DNA of 64,000 bases from Actinobacteria bacterium OV320 (GCA_001298545.1 LJCX01000028.1:620001-684000), one strand, 5' to 3'. Counted from the stretch's first letter, positions 35,027 to 43,903 are shown. Numbers and translations: made by a program. Notes: generated from the letters alone by a model not told the origin.

Positions 35027-35590
35027 TCAGTGCCGCTCGGGAAAGCGCAGGTACCGCGCGGGCACGGCCTTCGTCAGCCACACCCCGTTGGCGCTGACAT
35101 GGAAGACATGGCCGTCGCGGTGCATGGCTTCCGCGTCGACGGCGAGGACCACGGGGCGGCCCCGGCGCGCTCCGACCCGGGTCGCGGTCTCCCGGTCGGC
35201 CGAGAGGTGCACGTCGTGCCGGTTCATGGGCCGCAGCCCCTCGGTGCGGATCGCGTCCAGGGAGCGGGCCACGGTCCCGTGGTAGAGGTACGGCGGCGGG
35301 GTCGCCGGGGGCAGCCCCAGGTCGATCTCGACGCTGTGGCCCTGGCTGGCGCGGATCCGGCTGCCGTCGATCGCGAAGCGCTTCTTGTCGTTGGCCGCGA
35401 CGACGTGGTCCAACTCGTCCCGGGTGAAGTGGAAGCCGTGCGCGGCGCAGGCCGTGATCAGTTCGTCGATCTCCACCCAGCCGGCCTCGTCGAGCGTGAG
35501 GCCGATCCGCTCCGGCTGGTGCCGCAGGTGCTTCGAGAGGTACTTCGACACCTTCACGGTGCGTCTCTCGTCCCGGTCCATTTCGTTCAT
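35027..35590 (-). CDS. kptA: KptA/Tpt1-type RNA 2'-phosphotransferase
   Basis: A 187-aa enzyme of the Tpt1 family, which removes an internal RNA 2'-phosphate to NAD+, releasing ADP-ribose 1'',2''-cyclic phosphate. The N-terminal winged helix has VSKYLSKHLRHQPERIGLT; the ART-like catalytic half has YLYHGTVARSLDAIRTEGLRP and RHDVHLSADRETATRVG, and the basic catalytic residues appear intact. Bacteria lack the tRNA-splicing step that makes the 2'-phosphate, so the natural substrate is unclear (capping, ADP-ribosylation or RNA repair are options). ATG 35590 or 35581 could be the start. DnaA-box-like sites sit in its upstream region. Confidence 0.9.
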   Translation of the reverse strand: MNEMDRDERRTVKVSKYLSKHLRHQPERIGLTLDEAGWVEIDELITACAAHGFHFTRDELDHVVAANDKKRFAIDGSRIRASQGHSVEIDLGLPPATPPPYLYHGTVARSLDAIRTEGLRPMNRHDVHLSADRETATRVGARRGRPVVLAVDAEAMHRDGHVFHVSANGVWLTKAVPARYLRFPERH

Positions 35591-35646
35591 CCGCTCAGGA
35601 TGACGTGAGAGACGCAGATCACGCACTCGGTTTTGGGGCTCAGGTT

Positions 35647-35700
35647 TGGTCCACAGCCAACTGTAGTTATCCACAGGCAAGTTGGTGATTCTGTGGACAA
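35647..35700. promoter_or_regulatory. Three DnaA-box-like 9-mers upstream of kptA
   Basis: TGGTCCACA (35647-35655, one mismatch), TTATCCACA (35667-35675) and TGTGGACAA (35692-35700, reverse of TTGTCCACA) in 54 bases. The consensus for Streptomyces DnaA is (T/C)(T/C)(G/A/C)TCCACA. They lie between merR and kptA. Confidence 0.65.
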
Positions 35701-35712
35701 CTGGCCGCCGCT

Positions 35713-36663
35713 TCAGCCCTCTTCGTCAACATCATTTGACGCAACATGACTTGAGACAAGCAGGTCCAAGGCGCGGGCACGCACCTCCCGTTCGGCCGCG
35801 AGCGCGAGAAAGCCCGCGGCATGCTCCGGGCCAACCAGTGCCTCCACGGCCCGCATCGTCTCCACCGGAACCGGCACCGTCCGTGTTCCCGACAGGGGTG
35901 GCGGGGGATCACCCGTGCCGAGGTGTCGACGCAGGTGATGACCGGCGAACAGGCGCATGGCCCGCGCCAGTTCGGCGTCCACGGTCTGCCGGGCGAGCGG
36001 GCGCAGCCGTCGGACGAGCGAGGCCGCCTCGGCCGCGTCGGCGTCGGTCGGACGGTGCGGTCCGTCGAGGTAGCGCGCGAAGACGTGCTCGGTGGTGAAC
36101 TCCAGGAAACGGGCCGCGATCTGCTCGACCTGGACCCTCAACTCCCGCAGATGGGAGGTGATCGCGCCCAGTGGAACCCCCGCAGCGTGCAACTCCACCG
36201 CCACCGACAGCTCTTGGGGACTGGGCACGAGAAAGGCGTCCTCGTCACCGGGGACAGGTTCCAGCACGCCGAGTGCCAAGGCGTCGACGATCGCCCTGTC
36301 GTCGGCGGTGCCCCCGAAGCGGGCCGTCAGGTCGGAGCGGGAGACGCGGGAGGGCTCCTCGTCGGTCCACGGACCGTCCACCTCGGCGACCAGCCCCAGG
36401 ACACCGCCCAGGCCACGGCCGGTGTCGTGGGCGTCCAGGAGTTCCTTGATGGAGGCGAGGGTGTAGCCCCGGTCCAGGAGGTCGGCGATCTGATGGAGCC
36501 GGGTGCGATGGGCGTCGGAGTAGTGGTTGGCCCGCCCCTGACGCTCGGGGCGGGGAAGCAGGCCACGGTCCTGGTAGGCGCGGATGGTGCGGACGGTGGC
36601 GCCCGTGAGGTGCGCCAGCGTCTCTATGCGGTACGGGGGCCCGGCGGGCGGCTCGGTGGTCAA
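35713..36663 (-). CDS. MerR-family transcriptional regulator
   Basis: A 316-aa regulator. The N-terminal MerR HTH reads YRIETLAHLTGATVRTIRAY and continues into GLLPRPERQGRANHYSDAHR. A helix-rich region (IADLLDRGYTLASIKELLDA) forms the dimerisation arm. The large C-terminal region (~100-316), rich in Leu/Ala/Glu with paired helices, has no cysteine metal site, so this is not a metal or SoxR type. Ligand unknown. It ends 50 bases before the DnaA-box trio. Confidence 0.85.
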   Translation of the reverse strand: MTTEPPAGPPYRIETLAHLTGATVRTIRAYQDRGLLPRPERQGRANHYSDAHRTRLHQIADLLDRGYTLASIKELLDAHDTGRGLGGVLGLVAEVDGPWTDEEPSRVSRSDLTARFGGTADDRAIVDALALGVLEPVPGDEDAFLVPSPQELSVAVELHAAGVPLGAITSHLRELRVQVEQIAARFLEFTTEHVFARYLDGPHRPTDADAAEAASLVRRLRPLARQTVDAELARAMRLFAGHHLRRHLGTGDPPPPLSGTRTVPVPVETMRAVEALVGPEHAAGFLALAAEREVRARALDLLVSSHVASNDVDEEG

Positions 36664-36739
36664 GGCGTCTTTCCCCGAACGGTCGTTGCCATGACGGAGG
36701 CCGAGTCCGCCGCCGGACGACGCGGGGCCGAGCGGCGGC

Positions 36740-38551
36740 TCACAGCGGCGGTCCCACCCGCGCCAGCGCCCGCAACGCCCTGGGCAGGAAACGCGACAGC
36801 GCGTAGGAACCCCGCGCCTCCGGAGTGACCGGGACCATCGCCTTGTCGAGCACGACCGCCCGCAGGACGGCGTTCGCGACCTTCTCCGGCGGGTAGTTCC
36901 GCAGCCCGTACGCGCGCGTGGAGCGCCTCTGGCGACGCCGTTCCTCCTGCGCGTCCACTCCCACGAAGGTCGCCGTGGCGGTGATGTTGGTGTTCACCAG
37001 GCCGGGGCATATCGCTGTGACGCCGATGCCCTGGTCGGCCAGTTCCGCGCGCAGGCACTCGCTCAGCATCAGGACCGCCGCCTTGGAGGTGCTGTAGGCG
37101 GGCAGCGCCTTGGACGGCTGATAGGCGGCCGCCGAGGCGATGTTGACGATGTGGCCGCCCTGCCCGCGCTCGGCCATCCGCCGGCCGAAGAGAGCGCAAC
37201 CGTGGATGACACCCCACAGGTTGACGTCCAGAACCCTGCGCCAGTCCTCGGACGTCGTGTCGAAGAACGAGCCCGACAGCCCGATGCCCGCGTTGTTCAC
37301 CAGCACGTCCACCACACCGTGTTCCGCGTGGACCTTCGCCGCGAGTTTCTCCATCGCCTGCTCGTCGGAGACGTCCACCGCCTCCGCCCAGGCCTCGGGC
37401 GCGCCGACCAGGAGCGACAACTCGGCGGTGCGGGCCGCGCTCTCGGCGTCCCGGTCGACGGCGATCACCCGGGCGCCCGCCTCGGCGAACGCGAACGCCG
37501 TGGCCCGCCCGATGCCACTGCCCGCACCGGTGACCAGCACCAGCTGACCGGCGAAGCGCTCGGCGTACCGGCCGGTGGCGGCCTTGCGCACCGGCCCGCC
37601 CGCGTCGTCCCCGCGGGCCTCTCCCGCCGCCTCGGTCTGCCGCTCCCTCTCGACCGACGAGACGAAGTCGTCGATCCAGGAGGCGAGCCGGTCGGGCCGG
37701 GTGCGCGGGATCCAGTGCCCGGCCGGGAGGACGCGCCGGGTCAACCGCGGTACCCAGTCCTCCAGTCCGTCGTACAGCCGCTCCGACAGGAACCGGTCCC
37801 CCGAGGGCGTGATGAGCTGCACGGGCGCGTGGGCGTACGCGTCCGCACGCGGGCGGCGCAGGCGCGGCCGTACGTTGTCCCGGTACAGCCAGGCGCCGTG
37901 CGCCGCGTCCGACGCCAGCGACGGCGTCGGGTAGTCGCCGGCGGGAACCTTCTCGATCCGCCGCAGGATGCCGGGCCAGCGCTTGCCGAGCGGGCCGCGC
38001 CAGGCCAGTTCGGGCAGGACGGGTGTGTGCAGCAGGTACACGTACCAGGACTTGGCTCCCTGGCCGAGGAGTTGGCCGACCCGGCGCGGAGTCGGCCTGG
38101 TCATCCGCTTGTTGATCCAGTGGCCGAAGTGGTCGAGGGACGGCCCGGACATCGAGGTGAAGGAAGCGATGCGGCCCCTGGTGCGCTCCACGGTCACGAA
38201 CTCCCAGGACTGCACCGAGCCCCAGTCGTGCCCCACGAGGTGCACCGGCCGGTCAGGGCTGACCGCTTCGACGACCGCCAGAAAGTCGTCGGTGAGCTTC
38301 TCCAGGGTGAACCCGCCCCGCAGCGGCTTCGGCACGCCGGAACGGCCGTGCCCGCGGACGTCGTACAGCACCACATGGAACCCGTGCCGGTCGACCAGCC
38401 GGGACGCGACCTCGGACCACACCTCCTTGCTGTCCGGATAGCCGTGCACCAGGACGACCGTCGGCCGCTCCGGGTCCCCCAGCTCGGCCACGCACAGCTC
38501 GATCCCGCCGGTCCGCACCCACCGCTCACGCGCACCCTCTGGCAACGTCAC
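36740..38551 (-). CDS. Alpha/beta-hydrolase - short-chain dehydrogenase fusion (EphD-like)
   Basis: A 603-aa bifunctional protein like mycobacterial EphD. Residues ~1-290 are an epoxide-hydrolase-type alpha/beta hydrolase: HGYPDSKEVW oxyanion loop, the nucleophile aspartate in VGHDWGSVQ and a late histidine in PAGHWIPR. Residues ~325-600 are an SDR domain with VTGAGSGIGRATAFAF (TGxxxGxG), NNAGIG, the serine in NIASAAAYQ and the YSTSK catalytic pair. Together they could open an epoxide or ester and oxidise or reduce the product on a lipid-like substrate. GTG 38551 overlaps the stop of the M24 gene by 4 bases, so the pair is translationally coupled. Confidence 0.92.
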   Translation of the reverse strand: MTLPEGARERWVRTGGIELCVAELGDPERPTVVLVHGYPDSKEVWSEVASRLVDRHGFHVVLYDVRGHGRSGVPKPLRGGFTLEKLTDDFLAVVEAVSPDRPVHLVGHDWGSVQSWEFVTVERTRGRIASFTSMSGPSLDHFGHWINKRMTRPTPRRVGQLLGQGAKSWYVYLLHTPVLPELAWRGPLGKRWPGILRRIEKVPAGDYPTPSLASDAAHGAWLYRDNVRPRLRRPRADAYAHAPVQLITPSGDRFLSERLYDGLEDWVPRLTRRVLPAGHWIPRTRPDRLASWIDDFVSSVERERQTEAAGEARGDDAGGPVRKAATGRYAERFAGQLVLVTGAGSGIGRATAFAFAEAGARVIAVDRDAESAARTAELSLLVGAPEAWAEAVDVSDEQAMEKLAAKVHAEHGVVDVLVNNAGIGLSGSFFDTTSEDWRRVLDVNLWGVIHGCALFGRRMAERGQGGHIVNIASAAAYQPSKALPAYSTSKAAVLMLSECLRAELADQGIGVTAICPGLVNTNITATATFVGVDAQEERRRQRRSTRAYGLRNYPPEKVANAVLRAVVLDKAMVPVTPEARGSYALSRFLPRALRALARVGPPL

Positions 38552-39435
38552 TTCCGCTCCGCCTTCCCTGCCGTGTCCGTCGTCGCTCCCGTGCCCGCCC
38601 AGCCCCGGACATGCGGCAGATCGTCGTCGAGCCAGAACGCGCTCTCCTCGGGATCCGCGGAGTCCGTGACGACGAGGATCTCCTCGAACTTCGCGCCCGT
38701 GCCCCGGAACCCGAGATGGGGTTCGACCGCCCACAGGCCCGGCCGCGGCGGATGGTCGGAGAAGCGGTACGGCGACCACAGCGGCGACCAGCCCTCCCGA
38801 TGGCCGTGCAGCGCGTCGGCCACCAGACCCTTGAGGGACTGCGTGCCGAACCCGAAGAGCCGGGGCGAGAAGCGGCGCTCCCTGACCCGGTCCACCTTGT
38901 GCGCGATCACGCCGAAGGGATACGCGCGGTGCCGGTTGGCGTAGCCCTGGCGGACCATGAGGCGGTCCACGTCGGCGTAGATCTCGCGCAGCGAACGCCG
39001 CTCGCGCACCTCGCGCAGGATCAGCTCCCGGTGTGCAGCGAGGTCGGCCATCAGCCTCTCCTGCACGGGATGGGCGCCGAGCGCGCCCGAGTAGCCGATG
39101 TCCGCGGTGTACCCCTCGTACACCGGTGCCAGGTCGAGGATGAACGGCATCCCCGGCTCCAGCCGGCGGCCGGTGGGGAAGAACTGCAACGGGACACGGA
39201 AGCCGGTGAACGCCGTGCGGTCCCCGAACCAGGCGAACGGCAGGTGGAACCAGTCGCGCACGCCCCGCTCGCGCAGCCACTCCCGCTGCATCCGCGCCGC
39301 CTCGCGTTCCGTCACACCCGGTCGCAGTTCGGCGGCCACGGCCTGCGCGCAGTCGTACGCCAGTCGCTGCACCCGCCTGAATCCCCGCAGCTCGGCGGAG
39401 AGTTCGCGTGTTCCTGCCGTCGGTGCCGTCGTCAT
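38548..39435 (-). CDS. M24-family (creatinase/aminopeptidase P fold) protein
   Basis: A 295-aa pita-bread-fold protein. The five metal ligands are traceable: aspartates in ILDLAPVYEGYTADIGYSG, a histidine in the YPFGVIAHKVDRVRE region, and glutamates in GLWAVEPHLGF and KFEEILVVTD. It is shorter than PepP and lacks a creatinase N-domain, so it may be a methionine-aminopeptidase-like enzyme or a non-peptidase such as a dehalogenase- or hydratase-type M24 relative. ATG 39435 follows GGGGTGG. Coupled to the hydrolase-SDR fusion, which suggests one pathway. Confidence 0.82.
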   Translation of the reverse strand: MTTAPTAGTRELSAELRGFRRVQRLAYDCAQAVAAELRPGVTEREAARMQREWLRERGVRDWFHLPFAWFGDRTAFTGFRVPLQFFPTGRRLEPGMPFILDLAPVYEGYTADIGYSGALGAHPVQERLMADLAAHRELILREVRERRSLREIYADVDRLMVRQGYANRHRAYPFGVIAHKVDRVRERRFSPRLFGFGTQSLKGLVADALHGHREGWSPLWSPYRFSDHPPRPGLWAVEPHLGFRGTGAKFEEILVVTDSADPEESAFWLDDDLPHVRGWAGTGATTDTAGKAERK

Positions 39436-39678
39436 GCCACCCCGTCCCAGCCAGTCCCCGTCGACTGCGCTACGTGTCCGTAACTTGACATCGCTGAATG
39501 TGACAGTTGTTAGAGGCCGCGTCAATAGGAGGGTTCGGAGCCTGTGGAAAACCCGCCGCCGCCGCCCCCGTAGCTCTCAGGCATGGCATCCCCTACGGAC
39601 CCGTACATCTGAGGTCTGAGGCGAAGACGGCTCTGAGGTCTGACGATTTTCGTGGCGTGCGTCACTAATTTCGATGAC

Positions 39679-40662
39679 GTGACTGTGATCGCGACCGAAA
39701 GCCTGAGCAAGCGGTTCCCCCGGGTGACCGCTCTTGACCGGCTCTCTGTGGACGTCGGGCCCGGTGTGACCGGGCTCGTCGGAGCCAACGGGGCCGGCAA
39801 GTCCACATTGATCAAGATCCTTCTGGGTCTGTCGCCCGCCACGGAGGGCCGAGCCGAGGTGCTCGGCCTCGACGTCGCGAGCAAGGGCGCCGACATCCGC
39901 GAGCGGGTCGGCTACATGCCGGAGCACGACTGCCTGCCGCCCGACGTCTCGGCCACCGAGTTCGTCGTGCACATGGCCCGTATGTCCGGCCTGCCGCCCA
40001 CCGCCGCGCGCGAGCGCACCGCGGACACCCTGCGCCATGTCGGCCTGTACGAGGAGCGCTACCGCCCCATCGGCGGCTACTCCACCGGCATGAAGCAGCG
40101 CGTGAAACTCGCCCAGGCCCTCGTCCACGACCCGCAGCTGGTTTTCCTGGACGAACCGACCAACGGCTTGGACCCGGTCGGCCGCGACGAGATGCTGGGC
40201 CTGATCCGCCGTATCCACACCGACTTCGGCATCTCGGTCCTGGTCACCTCCCACCTGCTCGGCGAACTGGAGCGCACCTGCGACCACGTCGTGGTCGTCG
40301 ACGGCGGCAAGCTCCTGCGCTCCAGCTCCACCACCGACTTCACCCAGACCACGACCACCCTCGCGATCGAGGTCACCGACACCGACGACCACCCGGACGG
40401 CACCCGCGCGGTCCGCGAAGCGCTCCAAGCGCGCGGGGTGGACGTCCTGGACGGCAACAGCGGCCTGCCGGGCGCGGGCCACGTCCTGCTGCTGACCGCG
40501 CAGGGCGAGGACACCTACGACGTCGTCCGGGACGTGGTCGCCGACCTCGGCCTCGGCCTGGTGCGCATGGAACAGCGCAGGCACCACATCTCCGAGGTCT
40601 TCACGGACGGCGACGCCACCAACGACCAGCAGCGGAAGGAGGCCGTCGGCCATGGCAGTTGA
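39679..40662 (+). CDS. ABC exporter ATP-binding protein
   Basis: A 327-aa ATPase. Walker A is GANGAGKST (~40), the signature YSTGMKQRVKLAQAL and Walker B LVFLDEPTNGLDP. The C-terminal ~85 residues (SSTTDFTQTTTTLAIEV onwards) are the regulatory extension of DrrA/NatA-type exporters. GTG 39679 is chosen, with no clear ribosome site, so a leaderless mRNA is possible; an earlier GTG at 39652 also stays open. First of four tightly packed genes; its stop overlaps the next start by 11 bases. Confidence 0.85.
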   Translation: MTVIATESLSKRFPRVTALDRLSVDVGPGVTGLVGANGAGKSTLIKILLGLSPATEGRAEVLGLDVASKGADIRERVGYMPEHDCLPPDVSATEFVVHMARMSGLPPTAARERTADTLRHVGLYEERYRPIGGYSTGMKQRVKLAQALVHDPQLVFLDEPTNGLDPVGRDEMLGLIRRIHTDFGISVLVTSHLLGELERTCDHVVVVDGGKLLRSSSTTDFTQTTTTLAIEVTDTDDHPDGTRAVREALQARGVDVLDGNSGLPGAGHVLLLTAQGEDTYDVVRDVVADLGLGLVRMEQRRHHISEVFTDGDATNDQQRKEAVGHGS

Positions 40663-41560
40663 GCACCCGGTCACCGCCCCCTCGGGTGACCAGACCCGCA
40701 TCCACAACATCGGCTACCGCAGCTACGACGGTCCCCGGCTGGGCCGCGCCTACGCCACCCGCTCCCTCTACTCGCAGTCCCTGCGCGGCGCCTACGGCCT
40801 CGGCCGCTCGGTGAAGTCCAAGGTGCTGCCGATGCTGCTCTTCGTGGTGATGTGCGTACCCGCGGCCATCATGGTCGCCGTCGCGGTCGCCACGAAGGCC
40901 GACGAACTCCCGGTGGACTACACCCGGTACGCGATCATCATGCAGGCCGTCATCAGCCTGTACGTCGCCTCGCAGGCACCCCAGTCCGTCTCGCGCGACC
41001 TCCGCTTCAAGACCGTGCCGCTGTACTTCTCGCGGCCCATCGAGACCGCGGACTACGTACGCGCGAAGTTCGCCGCACTGGCCTCGGCGCTCTTCGTCCT
41101 GACCGCCGCCCCGCTGCTGGTGCTGTACATCGGCGCGCTGCTGGCCAAGCTGGACTTCGCCGACCAGACCAAGGGATTCGCTCAAGGACTCGTCTCCGTG
41201 GCCCTGCTCTCGCTGCTCTTCGCCGGTCTCGGCCTGGTCATCGCCTCGGTGACCCCGCGCCGCGGCTTCGGCATCGCCGCCGTCATCGCCGTCCTGACCA
41301 TCTCCTACGGCGCCGTCTCCACGCTCCAGGCCATCGCCGACGCGCAGAACAGCACCGGGTCCATCCCCTGGATCGGCCTCTTCTCGCCGGTGACCCTCAT
41401 CGACGGCGTGCAGTCCGCGTTCCTGGGCTCCACCTCCGCCTTCCCGGGCGGGATCGGCCCCTCCAACGGGGAGGGCGTCGTCTACGTCCTCGTCGTCCTC
41501 GGCCTCATCGCCGCGAGCTACGGCCTCCTGATGCGCCGCTACCGAAGGGTCGGACTGTGA
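40652..41560 (+). CDS. ABC exporter permease
   Basis: A 302-aa membrane protein with about six segments (for example VLPMLLFVVMCVPAAIMVAVAV, VALLSLLFAGLGLVIASV and VVYVLVVLGLIAASYGLLM). It starts with a soluble segment PSGDQTRIHNIGYRSYDGP typical of the ABC-2 permeases of this operon type. It pairs with the ATPase at 39679-40662. Its stop overlaps the next ATG-type start by 4 bases (GTGA). Substrate unknown. Confidence 0.85.
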   Translation: MAVEHPVTAPSGDQTRIHNIGYRSYDGPRLGRAYATRSLYSQSLRGAYGLGRSVKSKVLPMLLFVVMCVPAAIMVAVAVATKADELPVDYTRYAIIMQAVISLYVASQAPQSVSRDLRFKTVPLYFSRPIETADYVRAKFAALASALFVLTAAPLLVLYIGALLAKLDFADQTKGFAQGLVSVALLSLLFAGLGLVIASVTPRRGFGIAAVIAVLTISYGAVSTLQAIADAQNSTGSIPWIGLFSPVTLIDGVQSAFLGSTSAFPGGIGPSNGEGVVYVLVVLGLIAASYGLLMRRYRRVGL

Positions 41561-42468
41561 CCACGCTCAGCATCGACCACGTCTCCCGCTGGTTCGGCAA
41601 CGTGGTCGCCGTCAACGACATCACCATGACCATCGGCCCCGGCGTCACCGGCCTGCTCGGCCCCAACGGCGCCGGAAAGTCCACCCTCATCAACATGATG
41701 GGCGGCTTCCTGGCCCCCTCCACCGGCACGGTCACCCTCGACGGCCGGCCTGTCTGGCGCAACGAGGAGATCTACCGGCACATCGGCATCGTCCCCGAGC
41801 GCGAGGCGATGTACGACTTCCTCACCGGCCGCGAATTCGTCGTCGCCAACGCCGAGTTGCACGGCCTGGGCGCCAAGGCCGCACAGAAGGCACTGGCCAC
41901 GGTCGAGATGGAGTACGCGCAGGACCGCAAGATCTCCACGTACTCCAAGGGCATGCGCCAGCGCGTCAAGATGGCGTCCGCCCTGGTCCACGACCCGTCA
42001 CTGCTGCTGCTCGACGAGCCCTTCAACGGCATGGACCCGCGCCAGCGCATGCAGCTCATGGACCTGCTGCGGCGCATGGGCGACGAGGGCCGCACCGTGC
42101 TGTTCTCCTCGCACATCCTCGAAGAGGTCGAGCAACTCGCCTGGCACATCGAGGTCGTCGTCGCGGGCCGGCACGCGGCCAGCGGCGACTTCCGCAGGAT
42201 CCGCCGTCTGATGACCGACCGCCCGCACCGCTACCTGGTGCGTTCCAGCGACGACCGCGCACTCGCGGCCGCGCTGATCGCCGACCCGTCGACGTCCGGC
42301 ATCGAAGTCGACCTCGCCGAGGGCGCGTTGCGTATCCAGGCCGTCGACTTCGGCCGCTTCACCGCGCTGCTGCCGAGGGTCGCCAGGGACCACGGCATCC
42401 GCCTGCTGACGGTCTCGCCGTCCGACGAGTCCCTCGAGTCCGTGTTCTCTTACCTGGTCGCGGCGTAG
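41557..42468 (+). CDS. ABC exporter ATP-binding protein, second set
   Basis: A 303-aa ATPase with Walker A GPNGAGKST (~39), signature YSKGMRQRVKMASAL and Walker B LLLLDEPFNGMDP. GTG 41557 overlaps the previous stop. It forms a second ATPase-permease pair with 42478-43197. With the first pair it makes a 2+2 arrangement, so the four proteins may build two heterologous exporters or one asymmetric complex. Confidence 0.85.
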   Translation: MTTLSIDHVSRWFGNVVAVNDITMTIGPGVTGLLGPNGAGKSTLINMMGGFLAPSTGTVTLDGRPVWRNEEIYRHIGIVPEREAMYDFLTGREFVVANAELHGLGAKAAQKALATVEMEYAQDRKISTYSKGMRQRVKMASALVHDPSLLLLDEPFNGMDPRQRMQLMDLLRRMGDEGRTVLFSSHILEEVEQLAWHIEVVVAGRHAASGDFRRIRRLMTDRPHRYLVRSSDDRALAAALIADPSTSGIEVDLAEGALRIQAVDFGRFTALLPRVARDHGIRLLTVSPSDESLESVFSYLVAA

Positions 42469-42477
42469 GAGGCCCTG

Positions 42478-43197
42478 ATGTACGACCCCACAGTCGCCCG
42501 GCTCACGTACCGGGCTCTGCTCGGCCGTCGCCGGGCCCTCATCCTGAGCGCCCTGCCCCTGCTGCTGATCGCCATCTCCGTGGTGGTGCGCGGCCTCGCC
42601 GGCGCCGACGACCAGACGGCGTCCGACCTGCTCGGCGGGCTCGCGCTCGCCACCATGGTGCCGATCATCGGCGTCATCGCGGGCACGGGCGCGATCGGCC
42701 CGGAGATCGACGACGGCTCCGTGGTGTACCTGCTGTCCAAGCCGCTGAAGCGGCCGACGATCATCTTCACCAAACTGATCGTGGCGGTCGCGGTGACGAT
42801 GGTGTTCTCGGCGCTGCCCACGCTCATCGCCGGCTTCATCCTCAACGGCAACGGCCAGCAGATCGCCGTCGCCTACACGGTGGCCGCGCTGGTCTCCTCC
42901 ATCGCCTACGCGGCGGTCTTCCTGCTGCTGGGCACGGTGTCCCGGCACGCGGTGGTCTTCGGCCTCGTCTACGCCCTCGTCTGGGAGGCCCTGTTCGGCT
43001 CCCTGGTACCGGGCGCGCGCACGCTCAGCGTCCAGCAGTGGTCGCTGGCCGTCGCCCACAAGGTGGCCGGCGGTGACCTCGTCACCTCGGACGTCGGACT
43101 GACCACGGCGACGGTACTGCTGGTCGTGGTGACCGTGCTGGCCACCTGGTACGCGGGACAGAAGCTGCGGGCGCTGACGCTCGCCGGCGAGGAGTGA
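42478..43197 (+). CDS. ABC exporter permease, second set
   Basis: A 239-aa membrane protein with six likely segments (LILSALPLLLIAISVVV, LALATMVPIIGVIAGTGAI, LIVAVAVTMVFSALPTLIAGFI, ALVSSIAYAAVFLLLG, VVFGLVYALVWEALFG, TATVLLVVVTVLATWYAGQ). The ABC2 motif KPLKRPTIIFTKLIV sits between segments 2 and 3. It follows the second ATPase by 9 bases. Last gene of the four-gene set. Confidence 0.85.
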   Translation: MYDPTVARLTYRALLGRRRALILSALPLLLIAISVVVRGLAGADDQTASDLLGGLALATMVPIIGVIAGTGAIGPEIDDGSVVYLLSKPLKRPTIIFTKLIVAVAVTMVFSALPTLIAGFILNGNGQQIAVAYTVAALVSSIAYAAVFLLLGTVSRHAVVFGLVYALVWEALFGSLVPGARTLSVQQWSLAVAHKVAGGDLVTSDVGLTTATVLLVVVTVLATWYAGQKLRALTLAGEE

Positions 43198-43291
43198 CCG
43201 GACCTGCCGGGGTGCGGGGCGGCCGTTCTTGACGGCGGCTTCACCCGCGCCCCGGCACACTGGCCGGAACGGACGTGGCGGGGAGGGCGGG

Positions 43292-43534
43292 ATGGCGGAC
43301 GACGATCCGGAGAGCGGCGGTCGCGAGCGGTCCGAGGGCGAGATGTGGAACGACCTCGTGCTCGACGAGGACTTCATACGGGCCGCCGACACGTCCGAAC
43401 CGTCCGCCCGGGCCCGGATGCTGGCCGCACGCTGGCGGGCGGAGGAGCCCGAGCCGCAGCCCTGGCGCTCCGACGAACCGCCCGCGGGCTGGTTCTTCAG
43501 CAAGGCACGCCGGCGCAGGTGGCGCCGCCGGTAG
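43292..43534 (+). CDS. Small acidic-then-basic hypothetical protein
   Basis: An 80-aa protein with an acidic N-terminus (ADDDPESGGRERSEGEMWND), a middle helix ARARMLAARWRAEEP and a basic end KARRRRWRRR. ATG 43292 is preceded by GGGAGGG. Genome-like codon use supports it as real, and its position behind an ABC set is typical of small conserved streptomycete proteins. The basic tail could bind nucleic acid or membrane; function unknown. Confidence 0.65.
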   Translation: MADDDPESGGRERSEGEMWNDLVLDEDFIRAADTSEPSARARMLAARWRAEEPEPQPWRSDEPPAGWFFSKARRRRWRRR

Positions 43535-43590
43535 CCGGCTCTCGACCCTGGCCCTCGCACGGGTGTTTTATTCGGTGGCGTCCAACTCGT

Positions 43591-43619
43591 CCTGCGGGCA
43601 CAGTGGTTGTACCCGCAGG
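43591..43619 (+). terminator. Terminator-like hairpin after small protein gene
   Basis: CCTGCGGG and CCCGCAGG form an 8-bp stem around a 13-base loop, 57 bases after the stop of the 80-aa gene. Confidence 0.55.
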
Positions 43620-43661
43620 GCCGGAAGGGATCCGGTGCCACAGACTGGGAGGAGCTCGACG

Positions 43662-43724
43662 ATGTCCATGCACGACAGTCCGTCGAGTTCCCTTCAGGGC
43701 AGCCAGGGGCGGGTTCCGGAGTAG
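43662..43724 (+). CDS. Possible 20-aa peptide with strong ribosome site
   Basis: ATG 43662 lies 7 bases after GGGAGGAG and opens a frame of 20 codons (begins MSMHDSPSSSLQGS, ends GRVPE) with a TAG stop. The ribosome site is as good as those of real genes here, but the frame is too short for codon statistics and a second open frame overlaps it. It lies just before the tRNA-Ser gene. Treat it as a candidate only. Confidence 0.3.
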   Translation: MSMHDSPSSSLQGSQGRVPE

Positions 43725-43817
43725 TTAGCCCTCCGTCGAACCCGTTCCGTACAGGGGAGCTGCCCGGGGCGGCCGCTTCGAGCACGCGATTGTCGCTCTC
43801 GCGTGGGCCGCCCACCC

Positions 43818-43903
<86 letters not shown>

